The notes under the pieces: model-generated
What the model was told of the DNA's origin: nothing
Seen by the model: the letters and a program-made list of their open reading frames with translations, nothing else
Database searches by the model: none
Program-made: the position numbers and the translations under genes
Part shown: positions 23,992 through 31,778 of the stretch, in pieces
Numbering within the stretch: the stretch's first letter is position 1
Layout of the letters: every line of letters starts with the position of its first letter
Origin: JBHGAV01 sp041946685
Lineage (GTDB): Bacteria; Acidobacteriota; Terriglobia; Bryobacterales; Bryobacteraceae
Direction of reading: 5' to 3'
Assembly: GCA_041946685.1 (NCBI GenBank)
Contig: JBHGAV010000047.1
Location: 1-34,955 of the forward strand
DNA: 34,955 bases

Positions 23992-24302
23992 TCCCCCATC
24001 CGCCTGACCACCCCGCCGCTCGACCTTGGGGCGCGTGTCGGTCCCTATCTGGCAAACCTTCTCAGAAGTGGACTTCCGGCCCCAGTCATTCGGCGCATAT
24101 CTGCAGGTCGGGCGTTTACGATCAAGTGACCTTTCGGCTTGTGCTGGATTCCTAAACGTTAGGCGACTGATCGTTATCTATCGGGTTCGCCGCTGCAAAA
24201 GTCGCGATAATTGCGGCCTGCGACCGATCCGACGGGCCTTCCACCGGCCACGCTCAATGACCACATGTTGACAGGCTACCGGTATGCAGGTTAACGTGTG
24301 AG
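23992..24302. other. Intergenic region before the PadR-permease cassette
   Basis: No gene is seen beyond the faded 5' end of the BON remnant. The region contains an inverted repeat ACGATCA (24118-24124)/TGATCGT (24168-24174) enclosing the near-palindrome CCTAA-ACG-TTAGG (24151-24163), and then the padR promoter near 24268. No tRNA or transposase remnant was recognised. Confidence 0.5.
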
Positions 24303-24321
24303 ATGTGGATAGACAACATGT
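24263..24321 (+). promoter_or_regulatory. Candidate padR promoter with operator-like inverted repeat
   Basis: A perfect -35, TTGACA (24268-24273), is 18 bp from TAACGT (24292-24297). The -35 overlaps ACATGTTG (24263-24270), whose exact inverse CAACATGT is at 24314-24321 across the start codon. ATGT/ACAT half-sites are typical PadR contacts, so autorepression is likely. Confidence 0.45.
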
Positions 24322-24656
24322 CGGAAACAAGAAGTGAAATCCCCTACGGCACTCTCGATCTCCTCATACTGCAGACCTTTAGTTCCATGGGTCCCATGCA
24401 TGGGTACCGCCTCGCCCGCCGAATCGAGCAGGTCTCGGGCAACCTGCTTCGGTTGAACCAAGGCTCCATCTATCCCGCCTTGATCCGACTAGAGCAGTCC
24501 GGTCTCATTCGAACAGACTGGGGTGTCTCCGAAACGAATCGCAAAGTGAAGTTCTACTCCCTGACCCAAGCTGGCAAGAAACGCCTGAAGGCCGAAGTGA
24601 AGAAATGGCATCAGACTACAACGCTAGTAGCGCGTTTCCTGGAGTCCGAGTCATGA
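24318..24656 (+). CDS. PadR family transcriptional regulator
   Basis: This 112-residue protein is a PadR-type winged-helix regulator of the short class. EIPYGTLDLLILQTF, GPMHGYRLARRIEQ, LNQGSIYPALIRLEQSGLI and KFYSLTQAGKKRL are the standard PadR helix-turn-helix and wing. I prefer the ATG at 24318, which gives the usual N-terminal length before GTLD; the ATG at 24303 would add five residues, and neither has a strong ribosome binding site. Its stop overlaps the start of the permease gene (ATGA), a pairing very common in Acidobacteriota. It probably represses its own operon, responding to an unknown ligand. Confidence 0.92.
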   Translation: MSETRSEIPYGTLDLLILQTFSSMGPMHGYRLARRIEQVSGNLLRLNQGSIYPALIRLEQSGLIRTDWGVSETNRKVKFYSLTQAGKKRLKAEVKKWHQTTTLVARFLESES

Positions 24657-27292
24657 GCAATCCGAACTTGATTCAGCGCCTTCTGGCCTCGTTGTGCCGC
24701 CGACGGCTGGATAGCGAACTCGAAAACGAAATCCAGTCTCATCTCGAACTCGCCGAGCGGGACGAGATCGCTCGGGGCGTGTCGCCCAAAGACGCCCGGG
24801 CCGCCGCGCGGCGCAGTTTTGGCGGCGTCGCCCAGATGCAGGAGGAACATCGCGACGTCCGAACAGTCGTTTGGGTCGAAACCGCGCTGCGCGATTTCCG
24901 CCTCGGCGTGGCGTCACTGAGACGGGATCCTACCTTCACCACCGTTGCCATCGGCGTGCTGGCGCTCGGCATTGGCGCCAACACAGCCATGTTTAGCCTG
25001 CTGGACGCTGTACTCTTGCGCCCGCTCCCGTTTCCCGAACCGGAGCGTATGGTCAAAGTATGGGAGACGCCTTCGCCCGGTAGCCACAACACCGCCAACG
25101 CAGCCGATTTCCTCGACTGGAAGCGGATGAATACGGTCTTTGAGGCGCTCTCGGCCGAGAGCGGGATCACCGCCACTCTCACGGGGCAAGGCGAGCCGGA
25201 ACGTTTGCCGGGCAAGCTTGTTTCGGCCGATTATTTCCAGGTCTTCGGAGTGAAGGCGCAACTCGGACGCACTTTCGCGCCCGAAGAAGACCAGGCGGGA
25301 GCCGAACCGGTCATCCTGTTGAGCAATGGCGCTTGGCGTACTCGCTTTGGCGCCGATCCCAGCATCCTGAATCGCCGTCTTATCTTGGATGGCCAACCGC
25401 ATCGCATTATTGGCGTCTTACCCAAAGGAGCCTTTGATCGCGAGACCGCCAAGTTCTGGAAACCACTGGTGTTCAGTCCAGAACAGCGTACACGCGGCTT
25501 CCACTGGCTGTCGGTCTCGGGCCGACTCCGCCCAGGAGCGACCCTGCGGCAGGCTCAACAGGAAATGCAAGCGATTGACGCCCGGTTGACGGAGTTGTCT
25601 CCTCCCTGGAAACGTAACTGGGGGGTGGCTGTGGAGCCATTTACCCATATGCTGGTGGGCGACACTCTTCGCCGATCCATCTTCGTCGCGTTCGGAGCCG
25701 TTGTGATGGTCTTGGCGATCGCCTGTGCCAATGTGACAAACCTCCTGCTGGCGCGCGGGGCAACCAGGAAAAAGGAGATGGCGGTACGCGCCGCGCTCGG
25801 AGCCAGCCGCGGCCGGCTCGTCGCCCAGATGCTTACAGAAACCCTGGTCCTTTGCCTCGCTGGGGGCGTCGCCGGCGTCGCCCTCGCCCATCTGCTCCTT
25901 CGCGCCGCCCTTCCGCTCATCGGCGACTCCCTCCCATTTACCGCCGAACTCGGCCTGGATCCGCGCGTGCTTGCGTTCGCCGCCGCCGCGGTCCTTGGAA
26001 TGACCCTCGTGATCGGCCTCGTGCCGGCGCTGAAGGTTTCCAATCGAGGGACTTCCGCCTCCCTGAATCAAGCCTCGCGCGGTTCCTCGCGGTCGCACGA
26101 GGGGCTGCGCCGTATGATCGTCACCGCCGAAGTCGCCGTTTCGCTCGTTTTGATTTGCGGAGCGCTGCTCCTTCTCAAGAGCTTGTTCAACATCCAGGCC
26201 ATCAACACCGGAGTCCAGCTCGACAACATCATCACCATGTCAGTCGAACTGCCCCTGGCCGCCTACCCCACTCCCGAAAGAGCCACCCAGTTCTTTCGCG
26301 GGGTCAGCGAACGGTTGCAGGGCACGCCAGGAATCGAGGAAGCTTCGATCGCATCCGATCCACCGCTTCTTCGCGTGAAAGAGGGGGAGGCGATGATGAC
26401 CATGGCGTTCGACAAGAGTATAGACGTCAGGTACAAACGTGTCGGCCCCGAGTACTTTCGCACCGTTGGTATCGCCACAGTCTCCGGCCGCGGTTTCGGC
26501 CCCCAGGACGCGACCGGGGCGCCAAAGGTAGTGGTCGTCAATCAGGCTCTGGCCGCGAAGCTCACCACCGTGTTCGGATTTGACAATCCTGTCGGGCGGA
26601 CCGTTCGCATAGTTACTCCGCACTGGGTGAAATTGGAGGCATCCCTTGTCGAGGCTGAGATCATTGGCATCATTCGTAGTGAACTTGCCGGAAATCCGGG
26701 CGCGCCGGAGGACCCGATTGCATACGTGCCGTTTGAACAGAATCCCCAACGTGGAGCCAGCTTCATCGTGCGCACCAGCGGCGACCCTCTCGCGCTTGTC
26801 CCGGCGATTCGAAAAGCCGTTTGGGAACTCGACCGCAATGTGGCGCTTGGCGACTTGAGATCCATACAGAAGATCCGCCAACAGAGCCTCTCTGGCGCAA
26901 CGCAACCGGCCTCGCTTATAGGAGCTTTTGCCCTGGTGGCCGTGTTGCTTGCAGTCCTCGGCCTCTATGGTGTGCTTTCACACACCGTAATTCAACAGCG
27001 TAAGGAAATTGGAATCCGCCTTGCCCTTGGAGCGACGCCGGGAAATGTCGTCTCACACATCCTGCACGACGCCCTATTCGTGGTGGTTGTCGGCCTTTGT
27101 CTTGGCCTCGCAGGAGCATTGGCTCTAACCAGACTCATGAAAGGGTTGCTTTTTCAGACACCCACTCTCGACCCTCTAGTCCTGACCATCGGCTGCCTGG
27201 CGATGGCGACTATAAGCCTGCTGGCCGCATTCGTCCCCGCCAGCCGCGCATCGCGCATCGACCCGGTCAACGCCCTCCGCGAGGATGGCTGA
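24653..27292 (+). CDS. ADOP-type duplicated FtsX/MacB permease
   Basis: This 879-residue membrane protein has the acidobacterial duplicated orphan permease layout. An N-terminal ~85-residue cytoplasmic region (LDSELENEIQSHLELAE; ARAAARRSFGG) is followed by a helix with GIGANTAMFSLLDAVLL, a periplasmic MacB-PCD domain, a first FtsX core (IACANVTNLLLARG, then EMAVRAALGASRGRL), a second periplasmic domain, and a second FtsX core (YGVLSHTVIQQRKEIGIRLA) ending in PASRASRIDPVNALRED. No ATPase gene is adjacent, as is usual for the family, so it must share an ATPase or act otherwise. Cargo is unknown; lipoprotein, peptide or drug export are family possibilities. The start overlaps padR. The gene sits between two BON repeats, so the cassette may be an insertion. 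Confidence 0.92.
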   Translation: MSNPNLIQRLLASLCRRRLDSELENEIQSHLELAERDEIARGVSPKDARAAARRSFGGVAQMQEEHRDVRTVVWVETALRDFRLGVASLRRDPTFTTVAIGVLALGIGANTAMFSLLDAVLLRPLPFPEPERMVKVWETPSPGSHNTANAADFLDWKRMNTVFEALSAESGITATLTGQGEPERLPGKLVSADYFQVFGVKAQLGRTFAPEEDQAGAEPVILLSNGAWRTRFGADPSILNRRLILDGQPHRIIGVLPKGAFDRETAKFWKPLVFSPEQRTRGFHWLSVSGRLRPGATLRQAQQEMQAIDARLTELSPPWKRNWGVAVEPFTHMLVGDTLRRSIFVAFGAVVMVLAIACANVTNLLLARGATRKKEMAVRAALGASRGRLVAQMLTETLVLCLAGGVAGVALAHLLLRAALPLIGDSLPFTAELGLDPRVLAFAAAAVLGMTLVIGLVPALKVSNRGTSASLNQASRGSSRSHEGLRRMIVTAEVAVSLVLICGALLLLKSLFNIQAINTGVQLDNIITMSVELPLAAYPTPERATQFFRGVSERLQGTPGIEEASIASDPPLLRVKEGEAMMTMAFDKSIDVRYKRVGPEYFRTVGIATVSGRGFGPQDATGAPKVVVVNQALAAKLTTVFGFDNPVGRTVRIVTPHWVKLEASLVEAEIIGIIRSELAGNPGAPEDPIAYVPFEQNPQRGASFIVRTSGDPLALVPAIRKAVWELDRNVALGDLRSIQKIRQQSLSGATQPASLIGAFALVAVLLAVLGLYGVLSHTVIQQRKEIGIRLALGATPGNVVSHILHDALFVVVVGLCLGLAGALALTRLMKGLLFQTPTLDPLVLTIGCLAMATISLLAAFVPASRASRIDPVNALREDG

Positions 27293-27589
27293 AATTGAGC
27301 GCTGGCTTGTGAACGCCCGCGACTAACGGCGCAGCGTTTACGGGTTCAAAGCGACGCTTTGCCGCCGTTCCTGGCTTGCACCTCTCGCGGCCGCAAAACG
27401 GCATTCTAAGCCTGCGCGCATCGACACCGGCGGATGGTCCTGTGCGCTCATCGAAACGACTCTGCCAGCGCCGGAAGTCGCCTCGCCCTCCGCCCCATCC
27501 GACTCCGATCGAAAGCCCCGGCCCGAAACGCGGATTGGAGACCAACGGAGGGCGCCCTCTCTCCGTCTCGCGGCGAGCCAAGGCCGGCG
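27293..27589. other. Intergenic region between the permease and BON genes, with a long imperfect palindrome
   Basis: The two genes converge here. No coding or RNA gene is recognised. AACGGCG (27325-27331) pairs with CGCCGTT (27363-27369) around an inner hairpin CAAAGC-GAC-GCTTTG (27347-27361). No T-run follows. It could serve as a bidirectional terminator or be a recombination scar. Confidence 0.4.
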
Positions 27590-27877
27590 CTACACCTCAA
27601 TAACCAGCTTGTTGACGACCTTGGTGACGCCTTTCACTTTCCTGGTGATGCGCTCGGCCCGGCTCTTCTGCCTCTCGTTCTTGACTTTGCCGCTGAGGGT
27701 GACCACGCCCTCCTTGACTTCCACCTCGATGCCGCCGCCCTGGGCCGTCATGTCGTTGGCCAGCCTGCGGCGCACCTCGTCGTAGATCTGGTCGTCGGAC
27801 ACCTTGGGCTGGGCCAGGACCGAAACGCCGGCAAGAACCAACAAGGAAAGGACTAGAATGGCGGAAACCGCGCGCAT
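27590..27877 (-). CDS. Secreted BON-domain protein
   Basis: This is a 95-residue protein with a signal peptide (MRAVSAILVLSLLVLAGVSVLAQ) and one BON domain: DDQIYDEVRRRLAND, then GGGIEVEVKEGVVTLSGKV and ITRKVKGVTKVVNKL, with the usual Gly and the V-x-x-V-x-N pattern. BON proteins sit in the periplasm or at the membrane and are linked to envelope stability (OsmY, DolP types). The start is 1 bp after the era stop, so it is the last gene of the phoH-ybeY-corC-era operon. A decayed copy of its C-terminal part lies 3.8 kb away beside cysH. Confidence 0.87.
   Translation of the reverse strand: MRAVSAILVLSLLVLAGVSVLAQPKVSDDQIYDEVRRRLANDMTAQGGGIEVEVKEGVVTLSGKVKNERQKSRAERITRKVKGVTKVVNKLVIEV
27596..27752. 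repeat. Direct repeat B (within the intact BON gene)
   Basis: This is the partner of 23815-23971, in the same orientation with an offset of 3,781 bp and no gaps. It covers the C-terminal half of the BON gene. Confidence 0.85.
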
Positions 27878-27878
27878 C

Positions 27879-28805
27879 TCACTCTACCTCCCTGGCGGAG
27901 CCAGAACGCCAGTCTACCGCATCCAGAAACGCCCGGTCATCCCGCCACTTCGCCTGCACTTTGACGAACAGTTCCAGGAAAACCTTTCGGCCGAACAATC
28001 CCTCCATTTCCCGTCGGGCGTCTGTGCCGATACGCTTCAGCATGGCTCCCTTAGCTCCGATGATAATCCCCTTCTGGCTCTCCCGCTCCACAAGAACGGT
28101 GGCGGATATGCGGGCCAGACGTTCCAATTCCTCCCACCGTTCCACCACCACCGCGACCGAATGTGGAACCTCCTCGCGGGTCAACAGCAGTATCTTTTCG
28201 CGAACCAGCTCCGCCGCCAAGAAGCGCTCCGGCTGGTCGGTGATGTAGTCGGGTGGAAAATAGGCGGGCCCCGCGGGAAGCCGCCGGACGATCTCGGTGC
28301 GGAGCGTGTCCAAACCCGTGCCGCGCAGCGCCGATACGGGCAGGTATTCCGCGAAATCGTGGAGCGCCCGGTAGCCGTCCAGCAGTGCCAGCAGGGAGCT
28401 CTTGTCGCGGAGGTTATCGATCTTGTTCAGCAGCAGGAGCGTGGGCGTCCGCGCGGTCTTGACCAGCTCGACCGCCTCCCGATCTTCCTCGGCAATGCGC
28501 CGCGTGGCGTCGGCGACAAATAGCAGCAGATCCCGCTGATCGAGGGCCGTCTTTACCGTATCCAGCATCCGGCGGTTCAGGAGCGTATCGGGCTTGTGTA
28601 TCCCCGGCGTGTCCACGAACACCACCTGGGCGCCCGGCAGGTTCAGCACTCCCTGCACCAGCGTGCGGGTGGTCTGCGGCTTGGGGGCGACGATCGCCAG
28701 TTTCATGCCGACGAGCTTGTTGAGCAGCGTCGACTTGCCCGCATTCGGCCGTCCCAGAATGGAGACGAAGCCGCTCCTGAAATCCGTGCCTGCCGGCTCA
28801 GGCAC
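27879..28805 (-). CDS. era: GTPase Era
   Basis: This is a 308-residue ribosome-assembly GTPase that binds the 3' end of 16S rRNA and helps mature the small subunit. G1 is GRPNAGKST (18-26), with the switch PQTTRT, G3 DTPG and G4 NKID. The C-terminal KH domain shows ESQKGIIIGAKGAMLKRIG. The start is GTG at 28805, supported by GGGGAGG upstream; it overlaps the corC stop by 8 bp. Length and order are normal for the family, and it is followed closely by the BON gene. Confidence 0.97.
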   Translation of the reverse strand: MPEPAGTDFRSGFVSILGRPNAGKSTLLNKLVGMKLAIVAPKPQTTRTLVQGVLNLPGAQVVFVDTPGIHKPDTLLNRRMLDTVKTALDQRDLLLFVADATRRIAEEDREAVELVKTARTPTLLLLNKIDNLRDKSSLLALLDGYRALHDFAEYLPVSALRGTGLDTLRTEIVRRLPAGPAYFPPDYITDQPERFLAAELVREKILLLTREEVPHSVAVVVERWEELERLARISATVLVERESQKGIIIGAKGAMLKRIGTDARREMEGLFGRKVFLELFVKVQAKWRDDRAFLDAVDWRSGSAREVE

Positions 28806-30060
28806 CGGCGGCCTCCCCGGAGCGGCTCACCCGCACCTGCTCCACGCGCCGCTCATCGCCGGCCAGCACCTCGATGCGGATGCCTTCCCGTTCGATGACG
28901 TCGCCGACCGCGGGCACGCGGCCCAGCCACTCCGCAGCCAAGCCGCTCACGGTCGTCGATTCGATCTCCCCGTGAGGGCTGAATTCCAGCAGACCCCGGA
29001 GGCGGTCCAGGTCGCAGCTTCCGGCGAGAATGTAGGCGCCATTGGCGTCGGGCGTGACGTCCAGCTCGGGCTCGTGCTCGTCGCGGATCTCTCCGATGAT
29101 CTCCTCGACCACGTCCTCCAGGGTCGCCAAGCCCGCCGTATTTCCGTACTCGTCCACCACGATGACCATGTGCGCCCGGTCCGCCTGCATCTCTTTGACC
29201 AGGTCGCTCACCGGCTGCGTTTCCGGCACCACCCGCACCGGCCGCATCAAGTCGCGGATGCTCTTCTCGCGCCGCTCGTCCTCGTCCAACTCGAACAGGT
29301 CGCGGACATGGATGAAGCCCACGATGTGGTCGATGGTTTTCTCGTAGACCGGAATGCGCGAATACTGCTCGTTGATGGCCAGATCCCGCAAGTCCTCGAG
29401 CGATCGCGAGACCTCGATCGCCACAATACGCGGCCGGGGAGTCATGACCTCGCGGACGGTCTTGTCGCCGAACTCCACGGCGGCCTGAATCAGCTCGCGG
29501 TCCTCCTCCTGGATGATTCCCTCCTCGGCACCGGCAGAGATCAAGGCTTCAATGTGCTCCTCGGGCTTGGACTCTTCGTCCGAGGCCGGCTCCTGGTCGC
29601 CAAGGTCCACCACCGTTTGGAAGAACCTCAGCACGGCGGCAACGGGGGCGACCGTCAGAGAGAGCGCCCGCAGAAGCGGCACAAAAGGCAGCACCCAGCG
29701 GCCTTCGGTCTTGCGGTAAAGAACCTGTGGTATCACGTAGGCCGTGCCCAGCAGGATCAGCCAAGAGACCAGGCAGGCCTCGAGCAGGGCAGGCAAAGGC
29801 GAGTAGCTGCGGCGGCTGGTGACGCCCAACGACAGGACGCCCACCAGTACGATCAGCGTGTGCTTGATGAGCGAAAACGCCAGGGCTCCACGCTCCGACC
29901 TTAGCCCGATCCGGTCCTGTAGCTCCTCCTTGAAGAACGCCAGGGCGGCCAGGCCCCTGGTGCGGAGGCGGAGAGACTCCAGATACAGCACCTGCACAAA
30001 GGTCGCCCCCGTCAGGAGCACCGAGAAACAGGCGAGCAGCAAGACCAGCGCCAGCGTCAT
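28798..30060 (-). CDS. CNNM/CorC-type hemolysin family membrane protein with CBS pair
   Basis: This is a 420-residue protein. An N-terminal DUF21/CNNM region of three or four helices (TLALVLLLACFSVLL; SLIKHTLIVLVGVLSLG; SWLILLGTAYVIPQVLY) is followed by an acidic linker, the conserved FGDKTVREVMTPRPRIVAI, two CBS motifs (INEQYSRIPVYE; AHMVIVVDEYGNTAGLATLE) and a C-terminal CorC/HlyC domain. Relatives take part in magnesium or cobalt homeostasis; the name hemolysin is historical. The ATG at 30060 overlaps the ybeY stop by 4 bp. Presence between ybeY and era is the common bacterial order. Confidence 0.93.
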   Translation of the reverse strand: MTLALVLLLACFSVLLTGATFVQVLYLESLRLRTRGLAALAFFKEELQDRIGLRSERGALAFSLIKHTLIVLVGVLSLGVTSRRSYSPLPALLEACLVSWLILLGTAYVIPQVLYRKTEGRWVLPFVPLLRALSLTVAPVAAVLRFFQTVVDLGDQEPASDEESKPEEHIEALISAGAEEGIIQEEDRELIQAAVEFGDKTVREVMTPRPRIVAIEVSRSLEDLRDLAINEQYSRIPVYEKTIDHIVGFIHVRDLFELDEDERREKSIRDLMRPVRVVPETQPVSDLVKEMQADRAHMVIVVDEYGNTAGLATLEDVVEEIIGEIRDEHEPELDVTPDANGAYILAGSCDLDRLRGLLEFSPHGEIESTTVSGLAAEWLGRVPAVGDVIEREGIRIEVLAGDERRVEQVRVSRSGEAAGA

Positions 30061-30500
30061 GAGCGTGCCCGTTCGATCAAGCCGGAAGGCAGGCCGAGTT
30101 TCTTTCTCCAGCGCGTTTCGGCGCGGGCCATGCGGCCGCGGTCGGTCGCATGGTCCATGCCCGCCAGGTGCAGCAGTCCGTGCAGCATCAGGAGTTGGAT
30201 CTCCTGCTCCAGCGTGTGCCCCAACGCCACGGCCTGGAGCCTGGCGCGGTCCACCGAGATGGCGATCTCTCCCAGGAAGCGGTCCGGCCCCGGCTCGGGG
30301 AAGGAAAGCACGTCAGTCGGACAGTCCTTGCCCAGGAACTGACGGTTCAAACGCCGCAACTCGCGGTCACCGGCAAGCAGGCAGAGGAAACGCCCCCCGC
30401 CGGCGACTTGCCGCCGGATCTGTTCCGCAAAGAGTCTCAGAGGCCGCCGGGGCAAGCGCCTGCCCCCGCGGAAAACGAGAAGCTCGTCGCTTCTAGGCAT
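30057..30500 (-). CDS. ybeY: Endoribonuclease YbeY, rRNA maturation factor
   Basis: This is a 147-residue metalloprotein that acts on the 3' end of 16S rRNA and in ribosome quality control. The zinc site HGLLHLAGMDH supplies His107, His111 and His117. DVLSFP and GEIAIS are further family hallmarks. ATG 30500 overlaps the end of phoH by 8 bp, and its stop overlaps the corC start. It works in the same process as the downstream gene era. Confidence 0.96.
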   Translation of the reverse strand: MPRSDELLVFRGGRRLPRRPLRLFAEQIRRQVAGGGRFLCLLAGDRELRRLNRQFLGKDCPTDVLSFPEPGPDRFLGEIAISVDRARLQAVALGHTLEQEIQLLMLHGLLHLAGMDHATDRGRMARAETRWRKKLGLPSGLIERARS

Positions 30501-31512
30501 CAGGGCTGTCGGGCTCCTGGGGGGCGTCGGCGAGCTTGAGCGAGAGCTGTGCGCCGGGTCCGTTGGTCTCCTGGTAGCGCTCGTACGCCTTCACGATCCT
30601 CTGGACCAGGGTATGGCGCACCACATCCCGCTCGTCGAAATTGACGAACCGGATGCCCTCCACCCCCCGCAAGACGTCGATCGCCTCCAGCAATCCGCTT
30701 CGCCTACCGCCCGGCAGGTCGATTTGCGTGACGTCGCCGGTGACCACCATCTTGGAATTGAAGCCCTGGCGGGTGAGAATCATCTTCATCTGCTCGGGAG
30801 TGCAATTCTGCGCTTCGTCCATGATGATGAAGCTGTCGTTCAGCGTGCGCCCGCGCATGAAGGCCAGGGGCGCGACCTCGATGACGGAGCGTTCCAGGAG
30901 TTTCTCCACCTTGTCCAGGTCCAACATGTCGTAGAGGGCGTCGTAGAGCGGACGCAAATAGGGGTCGATCTTCTCTTGCAACGTGCCGGGGAGGAAGCCT
31001 AGCCGCTCGCCGGCTTCCACGGCCGGCCGGGTAAGGATAATGCGGCCGACCTGCTTGGCCAGCAGCGCGGAGACCGCCATGGCCACAGCCAGGTAAGTCT
31101 TGCCCGTGCCGGCGGGGCCGATGCCGAAGACCAGGTCGTTGCGCTCGATCGCCTCCACGTAACGGCGCTGATTGCCCGACTTCGGCGCCACGGGCTTCTT
31201 GCCGAAGTTGCGCTGCCTGCCGCTGGTGACCAGGTCCCGGAGCGTGACTTCCCGGTCCTCGGTGACTACGCGGAGGTAGCAGTTGAGGTCACCGTTGGAG
31301 AAGACGGCGCCCTGCTTGACAAGTGCGACGTAGTCTTCGAGGATGCTCTCGGCGCGGGCCACGTCCGCTTCGTCACCCTCGATCTCGAGGCTATCCTCGA
31401 GCAACTGCGTGCGCACGTTCAGGCCGGTTTCGAGCAGACGGATGTTCTCGTCGCGGGTGCCGAAGAGAACCTCGATTCCCCGGCTGATCCGCACACTGGT
31501 CTTCGTATTCAA
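30493..31512 (-). CDS. PhoH family ATPase
   Basis: This is a 339-residue PhoH-like protein with an N-terminal KH-like portion (about 1-90) and an ATPase domain: Walker A GPAGTGKT (132-139), Walker B IIMDEAQN (Asp232, Glu233), LTRPAVEAGERLGFLPG and GDVTQIDLP. It starts with TTG at 31512, preceded by GGAGGTGG at 10 bases; no ATG lies in the right place. It heads the phoH-ybeY-corC-era-BON operon. The family is thought to act as an RNA-related ATPase or helicase, and its coupling to YbeY is conserved across bacteria. Confidence 0.95.
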   Translation of the reverse strand: MNTKTSVRISRGIEVLFGTRDENIRLLETGLNVRTQLLEDSLEIEGDEADVARAESILEDYVALVKQGAVFSNGDLNCYLRVVTEDREVTLRDLVTSGRQRNFGKKPVAPKSGNQRRYVEAIERNDLVFGIGPAGTGKTYLAVAMAVSALLAKQVGRIILTRPAVEAGERLGFLPGTLQEKIDPYLRPLYDALYDMLDLDKVEKLLERSVIEVAPLAFMRGRTLNDSFIIMDEAQNCTPEQMKMILTRQGFNSKMVVTGDVTQIDLPGGRRSGLLEAIDVLRGVEGIRFVNFDERDVVRHTLVQRIVKAYERYQETNGPGAQLSLKLADAPQEPDSPDA

Positions 31513-31637
31513 GTGAGTCTAACCACCTCCATGAGACGTCAGGGGTCTGGGCGCGGGCGAGACAGGCTTGCGGGCGGCGTCGTGCCTCTCTAGACACCTT
31601 GCCATCCGCGCGCGCGGAAAGGTCCACATCCAACCGC

Positions 31638-31643
31638 AGTATA
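31638..31643 (-). promoter_or_regulatory. Candidate -10 box for the phoH operon
   Basis: TATACT on the minus strand (five of six to TATAAT) lies about 125 bp before the phoH TTG. The -35 region (TTTAAG at 17 bp) is poor. The 266 bp between phoH and the sugar transferase gene holds no other gene. Confidence 0.3.
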
Positions 31644-31778
31644 CCAGGGAAAACACTGGACTTAAAGCCACGTCCCGGCGTCATCCGCATGTGCAGAGAA
31701 CAGACCCCCTCGATTGAGGGTTTCGCAGCCCGGCGTGGTAGACTGGCCTGTTGGCTTAGCGCTTGAGCTTGTTCTACG

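Noticed and set aside
27325..27369. Integron attC site
   Set aside because: The palindrome is short and its ends do not match the RYYYAAC and GTTRRRY core sites; no integrase is nearby.
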